Assembly (NCBI GenBank): GCA_002354095.1
Contig: DEKX01000018.1
Coordinates: 133,383-197,382 of the forward strand
Source: Prevotella sp. UBA2711
GTDB lineage: Bacteria > Bacteroidota > Bacteroidia > Bacteroidales > Bacteroidaceae
Length of the DNA stretch: 64,000 nucleotides
Reading direction: 5' to 3'
Shown: positions 33,855-42,333 of the stretch, piece after piece
Layout of the letters: every line of letters begins with the position of its first letter
How positions within the stretch are numbered: the first letter of the stretch is position 1
Notes under the pieces: model-generated
The model's input: only the letters and a program-made list of their open reading frames with translations
The model's database searches: none
What the model was told of the DNA's origin: nothing
Made by a program: the position numbers and the translations under genes

Positions 33855-36038
33855 TTACTTAGCATGACTGTTCTCAGTAGCCGTCAGTCCTAACTGTGAC
33901 ATTCGATATACAAAGTTGTTAAACTTGGTATAAGGTGGCAACTGACCGACAAATTCTTCAACTGCATAACGGCTGGCTTCTGTCAAGTACATAAAGAGTG
34001 TGTCCTTATGTTCTTCATCCAGCATAGCCTCCACTTCCTTCAAAGCTTTCTGGTCAACGTCCTTCCAGGTTCGGTTGGCACGTGTAACCATCAAGTTAAC
34101 TGTAGCCATATTCAGCAATGCGGGAGCAATGGAGTTCTCGTCCAAGTTAGGATACTCGATAATAGCAATTTCTTCTGGCAGTATATCAGGACAGAGGTCC
34201 TTGATACCATTAGCCATGATAAATTTGCTGTCTTCAGCCAAGAAGTCTTCATCGTAGGTCAAACGACGAACCTGTAGTCCGATTGAAATCCAATAGTTCT
34301 CCAATTCTTGAGCCAAGAAACTCTTACCATTTCCAGAATCAGTAGAAATGAGATTCAGCACGTTCTGTTGCCCTTCTCTAAACTTAGGAAGCAAGGCCTT
34401 GCTCAATTGGCGGAGCGACATGTCGGCAATCGTCTTGTTGAAACGACGGTAGCGTAGATTACTCTCCTTGGGATAGCAGCCCATAACAGGTATCTTGGTA
34501 ATTCGCTCAGAGCGCATACGATCACGCAAAGTACGGTCGAGGAGTTCGATGATGAAGAAGTAGAGTGCTGTTAACATAAATGTCAACAAGAATGCACCTA
34601 ACAGAATCATCAGACGGTTGGTTGGCTGGGCGTTCAAAGGGAACATGGGCGGATTCAGCACACGGAGAGTCGCTGTTGACATCTGTAGATTCTTCTGACG
34701 CAGACGAGCTGCATTTAGCGCTTTCAGCATCTCCATATAGTTGCCTTCCACAAACGAGATATGACGATCTTTACGATCCAATGTGGCACCAATAGGAGAG
34801 TAAAAAAGATATTGCTTGTCAAGTTGTTCTTTCATGATATTTGTGGCTGACATTTCAGCTCTCGCTTTTTCCATCAGCAACATTTGTTCCAGCCATCTGC
34901 CAATCATGTCGCTGGCTTTCACACCTGTCTCGGTGCTATAAGTTCCAGCTTCAATTTCTTTTGTCAAATCTTTAACGCTATTGGTTGTTGCTGTGAGTTC
35001 ACGTTGCGCCTTTTGCATTTCCTCTTGGGCTTCATTGTTAAGGTCTCCACCTTCACCACCCATAAGGCGTAGGTTGGATATACGAGACTGGAGACGAGAA
35101 ATGTCTTTAATCTTATCCGTAAATTGTTGATTAGCACGGATAACACGAGCACGATCGCCTAACTGGCGTTCCAGATAGTCCATCAACGCTTTGGAAGTGG
35201 TGTAGTCCATCAGCTGCTGGTTGCGGAAATTCTGCTGCTGGGCTTCCAATACAGACAACTGTTTAGTCTGTTCACCATAGTTGATAATGCGTTTGGAGAC
35301 ATTATAACGAATCAGATCGTCCTCAGCACTGGTCAAGATACGATACAAACGTGCAACCTCACGTTCAAAGAACTTGATGACATTACTTGTCTCGCCAAAG
35401 CGAATCTGCTGGTAGTGGCGAGCAAATACTTCATTGAGGATATCTAAGGTATTATAGGCAATACCTGCATCATTAGCAGAGTAACCAATATCTATAATGT
35501 CACTTCGTTCAAGTTGCAGTACTTTCAATTTAGAAGTGATATTGTTTATTCCAAAATATGGATGATAGTTCAATAAGCCAAAAATATAGTTGTCTTGTGA
35601 AGGCTTTTCGTAAGCTTTCAGATTAGCGTATGTTGCTGATTCACTGTTGTGATTAATGAGTGCTTTTACATCCGCAGGCACAGAGGCATTGAGCTGACGG
35701 AAATGTTCTGCGGAAATGTAGTTGTTATCCTTGTTGGGATTACCATACATCATGCAACGGGCAAACAATCGTAGAGATACTTCACGAATAGTATTTTCCG
35801 TTGTGATAATCAACATCAGGTTGGTGATGTTGGTTTGTGGATTCCCACCAGCCACCCCAGTACCTCCTTCAATGTTATAACCGGTAATCATACCCGTATA
35901 GATGGTGGTGTTGGTGTCATAAACACGCTCCATGTTACGGGTCATAAACCATGCAACTATTAAGGCAATGAGTGGTAAGATAACCAAATACCAACGAATC
36001 TTGTATAAAAACCTAACAATATATCTGAATAAATCCAT
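33855..36038 (-). CDS. Polysaccharide co-polymerase with degenerate BY-kinase-like domain
   Basis: 727-residue Wzz/Wzc-like protein. A membrane helix at about 15-31 precedes the periplasmic Wzz domain with long coiled-coil-like stretches (about 200-460), and a second helix at about 475-500 (LMILLGAFLLTFMLTALYFFIIELL) returns to the cytoplasm. The C-terminal 166 residues show a P-loop-like STDSGNGKSFLAQEL (about 565), but the Walker A' and B segments are poor (LTYDEDFLAEDSK, IAIIEYPNLD) and only a few tyrosines are near the C-terminus, not a clear tyrosine cluster. I infer chain-length control with little or no kinase activity. Confidence 0.85.
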   Translation of the reverse strand: MDLFRYIVRFLYKIRWYLVILPLIALIVAWFMTRNMERVYDTNTTIYTGMITGYNIEGGTGVAGGNPQTNITNLMLIITTENTIREVSLRLFARCMMYGNPNKDNNYISAEHFRQLNASVPADVKALINHNSESATYANLKAYEKPSQDNYIFGLLNYHPYFGINNITSKLKVLQLERSDIIDIGYSANDAGIAYNTLDILNEVFARHYQQIRFGETSNVIKFFEREVARLYRILTSAEDDLIRYNVSKRIINYGEQTKQLSVLEAQQQNFRNQQLMDYTTSKALMDYLERQLGDRARVIRANQQFTDKIKDISRLQSRISNLRLMGGEGGDLNNEAQEEMQKAQRELTATTNSVKDLTKEIEAGTYSTETGVKASDMIGRWLEQMLLMEKARAEMSATNIMKEQLDKQYLFYSPIGATLDRKDRHISFVEGNYMEMLKALNAARLRQKNLQMSTATLRVLNPPMFPLNAQPTNRLMILLGAFLLTFMLTALYFFIIELLDRTLRDRMRSERITKIPVMGCYPKESNLRYRRFNKTIADMSLRQLSKALLPKFREGQQNVLNLISTDSGNGKSFLAQELENYWISIGLQVRRLTYDEDFLAEDSKFIMANGIKDLCPDILPEEIAIIEYPNLDENSIAPALLNMATVNLMVTRANRTWKDVDQKALKEVEAMLDEEHKDTLFMYLTEASRYAVEEFVGQLPPYTKFNNFVYRMSQLGLTATENSHAK

Positions 36039-36049
36039 AGTCTTAAATT

Positions 36050-37084
36050 TTAGCGGTTTCTGTTTCTACTACTTTTTTCGTATGCTCGAGCTGCTTTCGC
36101 AGATTGGGCAGCTTCTTTGGCTGCAATTCTATCGGATTTCTCCTTAGCAGCCTTTTCTGCTTTTTCCAACTGCTGAAAACGTTTTTCGTCAGCTTTAGCT
36201 TCTTTCGCTATTCTCTTTTCTAAAGCCTTATTCTCACGTCGGATTTGACGCTCAGACTTGTGAATTGTTCCATCCAATGTTACTTCTGTGGTAGCATTGG
36301 TAATAATGGGGGTTCGAGAAATAATCTCCAACGTTAGAATATTTTGGATGATTTCTGTCTGTAGGGTTTGATATGATTGTACGACACTTAACTCATGCAT
36401 TTTCGTCCATGCATAGTCTTCAATGTTCATATTGCCCTGATGGAAGTCTTCCTGATTCAAAGCACCTGCACCTTGATAGGCCGCAGCACCTTCACTGGCT
36501 GTCTTCAAGGTGACTAAGGTGTTTGTGATTTTTGCATAAAGTGTACTGATTTGAAGTTTGAGGTCTTCAAATTTAATATCTTTCTCTAATCTTGCTTTTT
36601 CGGCCTCTAATCTTTTACGTTTAATACCTGGTGCATAGTCGAGAATATCCTCCAATGGTAGGTTTATGTTAACACCTACATTCCAATAGGACTGTTCTGT
36701 ACCATTCTTAGACTCGAAAATAGGTACAAAATTCATGGTTCCTGTTTGGTTGTTTGTCATCTGACCATAGACATCCGTCTTACCATAGCTGTAACTGGCA
36801 TGTGCACGGACATAAGAGAAAATATGTCTTTTTTGTTTGGCAATTTCAGCCTTAGCCAGTTGTTCGGCCTTCTCCATGGAAAGAATGCTGGGATTTTGCT
36901 TGGCATTCTCAAAGAGAACGGACAGTGGCGGAAGATGGAATGATGAAAAGTTCAGTGAACTCTCATCACTCGAATCAAAGAAACCTGCACTGATACCACT
37001 TTCGTCTAAAGACTGGGCAAAAGACATCGTGCTAATGCCTAAAGCAGCGGGTAAGAGTAGTAACAAACGTTTTACTTTGTTCAT
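36050..37084 (-). CDS. Half-length TolC/OEP-like exported protein
   Basis: 344-residue protein with a signal peptide (residues 1-24, MNKVKRLLLLLPAALGISTMSFAQ). Start at 37084 is used; the upstream in-frame Met precedes no signal. Residues about 55-100 (LPPLSVLFENAKQNPSILSMEKAEQLAKAEIAKQKR) form the first OEP helix, RAHASYSYGKTDVYG and YWNVGVNINLPLEDIL are barrel-like strands, and about 155-265 are long helices. The whole corresponds to one OEP repeat instead of the usual two. The last 90 residues are a charged Lys/Ala/Glu coiled coil. No Wza is found, so it may be the outer-membrane exit. Confidence 0.72.
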   Translation of the reverse strand: MNKVKRLLLLLPAALGISTMSFAQSLDESGISAGFFDSSDESSLNFSSFHLPPLSVLFENAKQNPSILSMEKAEQLAKAEIAKQKRHIFSYVRAHASYSYGKTDVYGQMTNNQTGTMNFVPIFESKNGTEQSYWNVGVNINLPLEDILDYAPGIKRKRLEAEKARLEKDIKFEDLKLQISTLYAKITNTLVTLKTASEGAAAYQGAGALNQEDFHQGNMNIEDYAWTKMHELSVVQSYQTLQTEIIQNILTLEIISRTPIITNATTEVTLDGTIHKSERQIRRENKALEKRIAKEAKADEKRFQQLEKAEKAAKEKSDRIAAKEAAQSAKAARAYEKSSRNRNR

Positions 37085-37112
37085 AGGTGTATAAAGGTTA
37101 TGTGTCTTTAAA

Positions 37113-38315
37113 TTATACATTTTCTTTCTGCACAAAGGCAAAGAGAGTGCGGAAGATAATCTTCATGTCGAGCATGAAATTATAGGTCTGTCCGTAAGTG
37201 ATATCCAACTGTTTGCGCTCTTCGGCTGACATGTTGCCACCTTTTCCGCGTTCTTCAACCTGCCAAAGTCCGGTAAGTCCAGCGGGAGCCATAAAGCGGT
37301 CGATACTGGTATCTGCAGTGAGTTTCTCTGCCTCATAGAGTGGGAGGGGACGGTTGCCAACAATTGACATGTCGCCCTTGAGGATGTTGAAGAGTTGAGG
37401 AAGTTCGTCAATACTGTATTTGCGGATGAAGCGACCGACCTTAGTGATACGTGGGTCATTCTCAATCTTGACAAATGCGTTGTTGATATCTTCTTCCTTC
37501 TGCTTATTGAAATCGCTTTCAGCAACAACAAAGTCATCGCCAATCAGCATAATCTCTTCGTCACTAATCATCATCTCTGACTCCATTCCCATATCCAACA
37601 TATCCTGTTCGGCTTCCTCGCCAAGGGGGGCTGTGATAGTCTTGTGCTCGTCCTCTTCTTCCTTCTCTGCATACTGATTATTTGTCTTGCTCAATTCTTT
37701 TAAACGTTCTTCGGCGTCCGTGTACATGCTGCGGAATTTCAGGAAGTCGAATATCGTATAGTTCGTTCCTACTCGTTTTGACTTGAACAAGACCGGACCT
37801 TTGCTCTCCAACTTGATGGCGATAGCTGTCAAGATGAAAATCGGAGAGAGGATGATAATGGCTAATCCTGAGAAGAAAATGTCGAAGAGACGCTTCCATA
37901 CAGGAATCTTGAACTTCAGAATCTTGTATTTGGGCGCTTCATCATCGAACAGGATATTCTCACGATCGGAAATGAATTGGATTTTTTTGTTCAATGCCGT
38001 CACCGAGGCGTCTTTGTTGATAGTGTCGTTGACACCACACTTCATATAGACACCACGTTCTTCCTCCGTCATGTCGTCTGTCAGAAGAATGATGTAGACA
38101 TTACGGCATTTCTTTCGGAGATAGGTGATTGCTGTAACGTCTTCACTACGGACATTACGCTCAAAAAAGACAATGAAATGCTCATTAGATACATGCGGAG
38201 TACAAACTTGAGCTGCATCCTTATAGGCATTCGTCATACGGACTAACTGTCCAGGAATGTATTTGAGCCTTTCTTGTGTCTTGGGATTGTTACCTAAGTA
38301 GACAACACCTATCAT
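37113..38315 (-). CDS. Phosphoglycosyltransferase with pseudo-receiver domain
   Basis: 400-residue initiating sugar-phosphate transferase (bacterial sugar transferase family). Residues 1-120 resemble a CheY-like fold (IGVVYLGNN, FIVFFERN, VYIILLTDD, DTINKD) but lack the phospho-acceptor Asp (Glu52 stands at the end of the third strand), so it is a pseudo-receiver. Residues about 135-200 are the membrane re-entrant helix and FDFLKFRSM. After that comes an acidic insertion of about 60-65 residues (around 215-285), then ITKVGRFIRKYSIDELPQLFNILKGDMSIVGNRP with the Asp303-Glu304 pair and GLTGLWQV. It transfers a sugar-1-phosphate to undecaprenyl phosphate, starting the repeat unit. Confidence 0.9.
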   Translation of the reverse strand: MIGVVYLGNNPKTQERLKYIPGQLVRMTNAYKDAAQVCTPHVSNEHFIVFFERNVRSEDVTAITYLRKKCRNVYIILLTDDMTEEERGVYMKCGVNDTINKDASVTALNKKIQFISDRENILFDDEAPKYKILKFKIPVWKRLFDIFFSGLAIIILSPIFILTAIAIKLESKGPVLFKSKRVGTNYTIFDFLKFRSMYTDAEERLKELSKTNNQYAEKEEEDEHKTITAPLGEEAEQDMLDMGMESEMMISDEEIMLIGDDFVVAESDFNKQKEEDINNAFVKIENDPRITKVGRFIRKYSIDELPQLFNILKGDMSIVGNRPLPLYEAEKLTADTSIDRFMAPAGLTGLWQVEERGKGGNMSAEERKQLDITYGQTYNFMLDMKIIFRTLFAFVQKENV

Positions 38316-38330
38316 AATATATAATATGTA

Positions 38331-38699
38331 TTAGTTAGGAAGGATCTTCTTGACACGAATCTTTAATTCCATAGGATTAAAGGGCTTTACGATGTAATCG
38401 ACAGCACCTATCTCCAATAAACGGATACGTTCGCTGGTAGAATCCTCACTGGATAGCATGATGACGGGAATATGGCGGAATAGCTCGTTCTGTTTGATCC
38501 ACTCCAAAAAATCATCACCACGCATGCCAGGCATACGAATATCCGAAATAATGAGGTCAGGAGTGTTGCCTGCCTGCAACCACTTTACACCTTGTAAACC
38601 ATCAGGCAACCATTGTACGTCATAGTCGCTCATCAAGTAGATAGAGAGTACTTTTGCAATCGTCTCTTTGTCGTCAAGTATTAGTATTTTCTTCTTCAT
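38331..38699 (-). CDS. Stand-alone response-regulator receiver protein
   Basis: 122-residue protein consisting only of a receiver domain: acidic pair Asp9-Asp10, phospho-acceptor Asp53 (DLIISDIRMPGMRG), Ser83 (VIMLSS) and Lys105 (DYIVKPF). All key residues are present, so it should be phosphorylated by a histidine kinase, but none lies in the window. It has no output domain and would act by protein contact. It is the first gene of the long polysaccharide block, 15 bp before the phosphoglycosyltransferase with the degenerate receiver, a suggestive pairing. Confidence 0.93.
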   Translation of the reverse strand: MKKKILILDDKETIAKVLSIYLMSDYDVQWLPDGLQGVKWLQAGNTPDLIISDIRMPGMRGDDFLEWIKQNELFRHIPVIMLSSEDSTSERIRLLEIGAVDYIVKPFNPMELKIRVKKILPN

Positions 38700-38741
38700 A
38701 TATGAATATAACTTAGTCCTCGGTTATGTTATTCTAATGTG

Positions 38742-38749
38742 CAAAGGTA
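38742..38749 (-). promoter_or_regulatory. Promoter of the polysaccharide operon
   Basis: CAAAGGTA reads TACCTTTG on the minus strand; a CAAA at 38772-38775 (reads TTTG) lies 22 nt away, slightly long for the -33. The leader to 38699 is about 40 nt. The region toward 38884 is A-rich and has no other feature. Confidence 0.6.
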
Positions 38750-38883
38750 AAAAATTATTTTTAATTGTAGTCAAATAATAATAAAAAAATGCGAAAAAAA
38801 AGGAAAAAAGTTGCAATTTAGAAAAAAAATAGAGAATTTTGGGGTCCAAAACGCGATTATTAATTATTCTAATTTATAAATTT

Positions 38884-40377
38884 ATGGCAAATAGATACCT
38901 TTTAGGTTTTGATGTTGGCAGTTCCTCTGTCAAGGCATCGTTGGTAAATGTTGAAACCGGTGTTTGTGCAGCAGCTGCATTTTTCCCAGAAAGAGAAGCT
39001 CCAATTACGGCGGTGAAGGCCGGATGGGCTGAGCAGGATCCTCAGATGTGGTGGGATAATGCTAAGTTAGGCTTGAAGAAAATTATGTCGGAGACCGGTG
39101 CTAAAGGTGAGGATATTCTCGCCATCGGTATTTCTTATCAAATGCATGGATTGGTTTGTATAGATAAGGATTTGAAAGCTATACGTCCTGCGATTATCTG
39201 GTGTGACTCCCGTGCTGTACCTTATGGAGAGAAAGCTTTTAATGATTTGGGAGCAAACCTGTGCCTTACGCATTTGTTGAACTCTCCTGGTAACTTTACT
39301 GCAGCGAAGTTGGCATGGATTAAAGAGAACGAGCCCGAGACATATTCAAAGATATACAAGATTATGTTGCCTGGTGATTACATCGCCTTGCGTCTTTCTG
39401 GTACGCCTAATACTACTATTAGTGGACTGTCTGAAGGTATGTTCTGGGATTTCAAGAATAATCAGGTAGCAGACTTCCTCATGAAGTACTACGGTTTTGA
39501 CAATTCTATGATAGCTGACATTGTGCCCACCTTCGGTATTCAGAGCGAGGTTAGTGCAGAGGCTGCCGCCGAATTGGGCTTGAAAGCAGGTACACCTATT
39601 TCATATAGAGGTGGTGACCAGCCTAACAATGCCTTGTCGCTGAATGTGATGAACCCTGGCGAAATTGCAGCTACTGCTGGTACGTCTGGCGTTGTCTATG
39701 GTGTTTTGGGGGAGGTGAACTACGACAAGCAGAGTCGTGTGAATACCTTTGCGCATGTCAATCACACAGCCGATCAGACCCGTCTTGGTGTTCTTCTGTG
39801 TGTAAACGGAACTGGTATTCTGAATTCTTGGGTGCACCATCACATTACACCAAATGTTGATTATCCCGATATGAACATCATGGGTGCTCAGGTGCCCATT
39901 GGTAGTGATGGAGTAGTCGTTATGCCTTTCGGTAACGGTGCTGAGCGTATGTTGGAGAACCGTGAGGTAGGATGCCGTATCTATGGGCTTAATTTCAACA
40001 AGCATAGTGAGGCGAACATCATTCGTGCTGCTCAGGAGGGTATCGTATTCTCCTTCTGCTATGGTATCGATATCATGCGTCAGATGGGTATGGATATCCA
40101 TACTATTCATGCCGGACGTGCAAACATGTTCAAATCAGCCCTCTTCCGTGACACACTCTCATCTGTTAGTGGAGCAGCTATCGATGTATATAAGACTGAT
40201 GGAGCTGACGGTGCTGCTAAGGGTGCAGGTATGGGTATTGGTTTCTATCGCAATAGCGACGAAGCCTTTGCTTCACTCGACCTTTTTGCTCACGTGGAGC
40301 CCGATATGGCCCATCGCGAGGAATATCTGGCAGCCTATGCTCGCTGGAAAGAAACTCTGGAACAAATTCTTAAGTGA
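38884..40377 (+). CDS. xylB: Xylulokinase (FGGY family)
   Basis: 497-residue FGGY carbohydrate kinase. The start at 38884 (MANRYLLGFDVGSSSVKASLVN) puts the phosphate-1 motif at the N-terminus; the upstream in-frame ATG at 38839 lies in A-rich leader DNA. GISYQMHGLVCID is the MHG-L-V motif of xylulokinases, PAIIWCDSRA and GGDQPNNALSLN follow, and GADGAAKGAGMGIGFYRN is the C-terminal adenosine-binding part. It phosphorylates D-xylulose to feed the pentose phosphate pathway. No xylose isomerase is beside it, so the substrate rests on motif similarity. It ends in a strong terminator. Confidence 0.88.
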   Translation: MANRYLLGFDVGSSSVKASLVNVETGVCAAAAFFPEREAPITAVKAGWAEQDPQMWWDNAKLGLKKIMSETGAKGEDILAIGISYQMHGLVCIDKDLKAIRPAIIWCDSRAVPYGEKAFNDLGANLCLTHLLNSPGNFTAAKLAWIKENEPETYSKIYKIMLPGDYIALRLSGTPNTTISGLSEGMFWDFKNNQVADFLMKYYGFDNSMIADIVPTFGIQSEVSAEAAAELGLKAGTPISYRGGDQPNNALSLNVMNPGEIAATAGTSGVVYGVLGEVNYDKQSRVNTFAHVNHTADQTRLGVLLCVNGTGILNSWVHHHITPNVDYPDMNIMGAQVPIGSDGVVVMPFGNGAERMLENREVGCRIYGLNFNKHSEANIIRAAQEGIVFSFCYGIDIMRQMGMDIHTIHAGRANMFKSALFRDTLSSVSGAAIDVYKTDGADGAAKGAGMGIGFYRNSDEAFASLDLFAHVEPDMAHREEYLAAYARWKETLEQILK

Positions 40378-40384
40378 TGAAATG

Positions 40385-40410
40385 AAAAGAGGAGCATCGC
40401 TCCTCTTTTT
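40385..40410. terminator. Bidirectional terminator between xylB and buk
   Basis: AAAAGAGGAGC, ATC, GCTCCTCTTTTT: a perfect stem with a 3-nt loop and T or A runs on both sides, between two convergent genes. Confidence 0.9.
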
Positions 40411-41474
40411 TATTTGTAAACTTTCGCCTCCCTTTTTCCTTGTAGAACAGCAAGAGCATTCAGAGCGAGTGCTTCCATCTCGTTCTCGCCAGGGAAAACG
40501 TAAACAGGCGCAAGGAAACCAATACGCCGGCGAAGTTCCGAAACAATATAGTCGCTATGGGCCATACCGCCTGTAAGTAGGATCGCATCAATCTGTCCGC
40601 ATAGCACAGCTGCTTCTGATGCTATTTGCTTGGCAGTATGATAAAGCATAGCATCAACAAGTATTTGGGCGTTCTCGTCTCCATGCCGAATCCTGTCGAG
40701 GATCTCTCGCATGTTGTTGGTCCCAAGATGGGCGGTGAGACCGGCGTGTCCGGCTATGCGTTTTAATAATTGCTGTTCTGTATATTTTCCGCTATAGCAA
40801 AGGCGAATCAGGTCGGCAGCAGGTAATGAACCTGCTCGTTCTGGTGAGAAAGGACCTTCACCATCTAATGCATTGTTGGCGTCTATAGCCCGTCCGTGTT
40901 CATGAGCGGCGATGGATATCCCACCGCCCAGGTGACAGATAATAAGATTGAGGTCTTCGTATTCTTTGCCGATACCTCGGGCGTATCGTCGGGCAATGGC
41001 ACGTTGGTTGAGCGCGTGCCAAATGGCAATACGGGGCATTAGAGGACTCCCGCTGATGCGGGCGAGAGGAGATAGTTCGTCAACAACGCCAGGATCGGCA
41101 ATAAAGGCTTTACACTTTAATTTTGCAGCAATTTCATGAGCAATCAGACAACCAAGATTACAAGCGTGATTATGCATCACGCACCCATGCAGCGTGTCGT
41201 TCACCATTTGCTCGTTGATTTCATAAACGCCGCCTGCAATGGGCTTGACCAGTCCTCCTCGACCGATAATGGCATCAAAATCTAATGGAATATTTGCTTG
41301 TCGAAGCTCATTGAGCACTAACTCTCTGCGGAAGTCCTGTTGCTCAGTAATGGCACCAAAAGAGGCTAATTCTTCGGCTGTATGCGGGATATTACGTAAA
41401 AGAATCGGCTTTTCGTTCTCATAAACGGCAATTTTTGTGGATGTAGAACCTGGATTGATGACGAGTATTTTCAT
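40410..41474 (-). CDS. buk: Butyrate kinase
   Basis: 354-residue acetate/butyrate kinase-family enzyme. MKILVINPGSTSTKIAVYENEKP is the phosphate-binding start, DAIIGRGGLVKPIAGGVYEI and ICHLGGGISIAAHEHGRAIDANNALDGEGPFSPERAG are diagnostic of butyrate rather than acetate kinase. It converts butyryl phosphate and ADP into butyrate and ATP, the last step of the Ptb-Buk route. The ATG overlaps ptb's stop as ATGA, so the two are translationally coupled. Branched-chain acyl phosphates are also possible substrates for this family. Confidence 0.95.
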   Translation of the reverse strand: MKILVINPGSTSTKIAVYENEKPILLRNIPHTAEELASFGAITEQQDFRRELVLNELRQANIPLDFDAIIGRGGLVKPIAGGVYEINEQMVNDTLHGCVMHNHACNLGCLIAHEIAAKLKCKAFIADPGVVDELSPLARISGSPLMPRIAIWHALNQRAIARRYARGIGKEYEDLNLIICHLGGGISIAAHEHGRAIDANNALDGEGPFSPERAGSLPAADLIRLCYSGKYTEQQLLKRIAGHAGLTAHLGTNNMREILDRIRHGDENAQILVDAMLYHTAKQIASEAAVLCGQIDAILLTGGMAHSDYIVSELRRRIGFLAPVYVFPGENEMEALALNALAVLQGKREAKVYK

Positions 41475-42304
41475 AGGCTGACAAGGGCAAAGAGTATACT
41501 GTTATATTTGGCCTCTGTGGAATCTCCACGAGATGGTACAACGACTGGGCATTGGGTACCGCAAAGAACACCTGCGGTATGGGCTCCGGCAAAGAGAGTC
41601 ATTGACTTGTAGAAGGCATTACCAGCCTCAATGTCTGGCATAATGAGAACGTCGGCTTCACCATTCAATACTGAAGAGATGCCTTTGGCTTTCAGAGCAT
41701 GGAGCGAACAGGCTGATTTAACATCAAGAGGACCGTCAACTAAGCATGGTCCGAAAGTATTCATTTCAGCCATCTGTTTGATGTCTTGATAACCATCTAC
41801 GAAAGGAAATTTCGGGCTTGGCTTCTCTGAACAATGTATCAATGCTATACGAGGTTCTTTGATGCCCATTTTCCTGCAAATGTCGGCTGCATAGCGAACC
41901 TGTTCTATGCGCTGTTCGTGGGTAGGATAGGGGATAACTGCAGCATCGCTGAAGAAAAGCAATTTGTGATAGGTGGGCATTTCGGCAACAGAGATGTGGG
42001 TTAGTACATGACCAGCCGGCAGCAGACCTTTCTCTTTATGAAGAATAGCTTTCAGCAGCAGGTCGGTGCCTATCAATCCTTTCATCAGGATATCTGCCTT
42101 GCCATCGTGTATCATCTGAACACCTTTTGCAGCAGCGTCTTCAGGCGTTTCCCCGTCAATGAAGAAAGTCGAGGCTATTCCTTCTTCCTCCACCTGGTGC
42201 AGTGCATCACAGGTGGCTTTGTCGTAAACACAAACTGCGGCTATGCGGTGCCTCTGCCCGCTTGCCAACAGTTCGTTTCTCATGTCGTTAAAGGTCTTAA
42301 TCAT
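41471..42304 (-). CDS. ptb: Phosphate butyryltransferase
   Basis: 277-residue phosphate acetyl/butyryltransferase-family enzyme (KADILMKGLIGTDLLLKAILHKEKGL, VLTHISVAEMPTYHKLLFFSDAAVIPYPT, GPLDVKSACSLHALKAKGISS, LIMPDIEAGNAFYKSM). It exchanges CoA for phosphate on butyryl-CoA. Together with buk (ATGA overlap) it makes ATP from butyryl-CoA or a similar acyl-CoA. It follows fcl at 29 bp in the same direction, so it may be transcribed with the GDP-fucose genes, although the two pathways are metabolically unrelated. Confidence 0.94.
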   Translation of the reverse strand: MIKTFNDMRNELLASGQRHRIAAVCVYDKATCDALHQVEEEGIASTFFIDGETPEDAAAKGVQMIHDGKADILMKGLIGTDLLLKAILHKEKGLLPAGHVLTHISVAEMPTYHKLLFFSDAAVIPYPTHEQRIEQVRYAADICRKMGIKEPRIALIHCSEKPSPKFPFVDGYQDIKQMAEMNTFGPCLVDGPLDVKSACSLHALKAKGISSVLNGEADVLIMPDIEAGNAFYKSMTLFAGAHTAGVLCGTQCPVVVPSRGDSTEAKYNSILFALVSL

Positions 42305-42333
42305 TGGTTCTGGTTTTTGATTGTTGATAATAA

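Noticed and set aside
36050..37084. Broken (truncated) tolC pseudogene
   Set aside because: It has an intact signal peptide, no internal stop, a distinctive charged C-terminal tail and tight operon spacing, so a functional half-length form is more likely.
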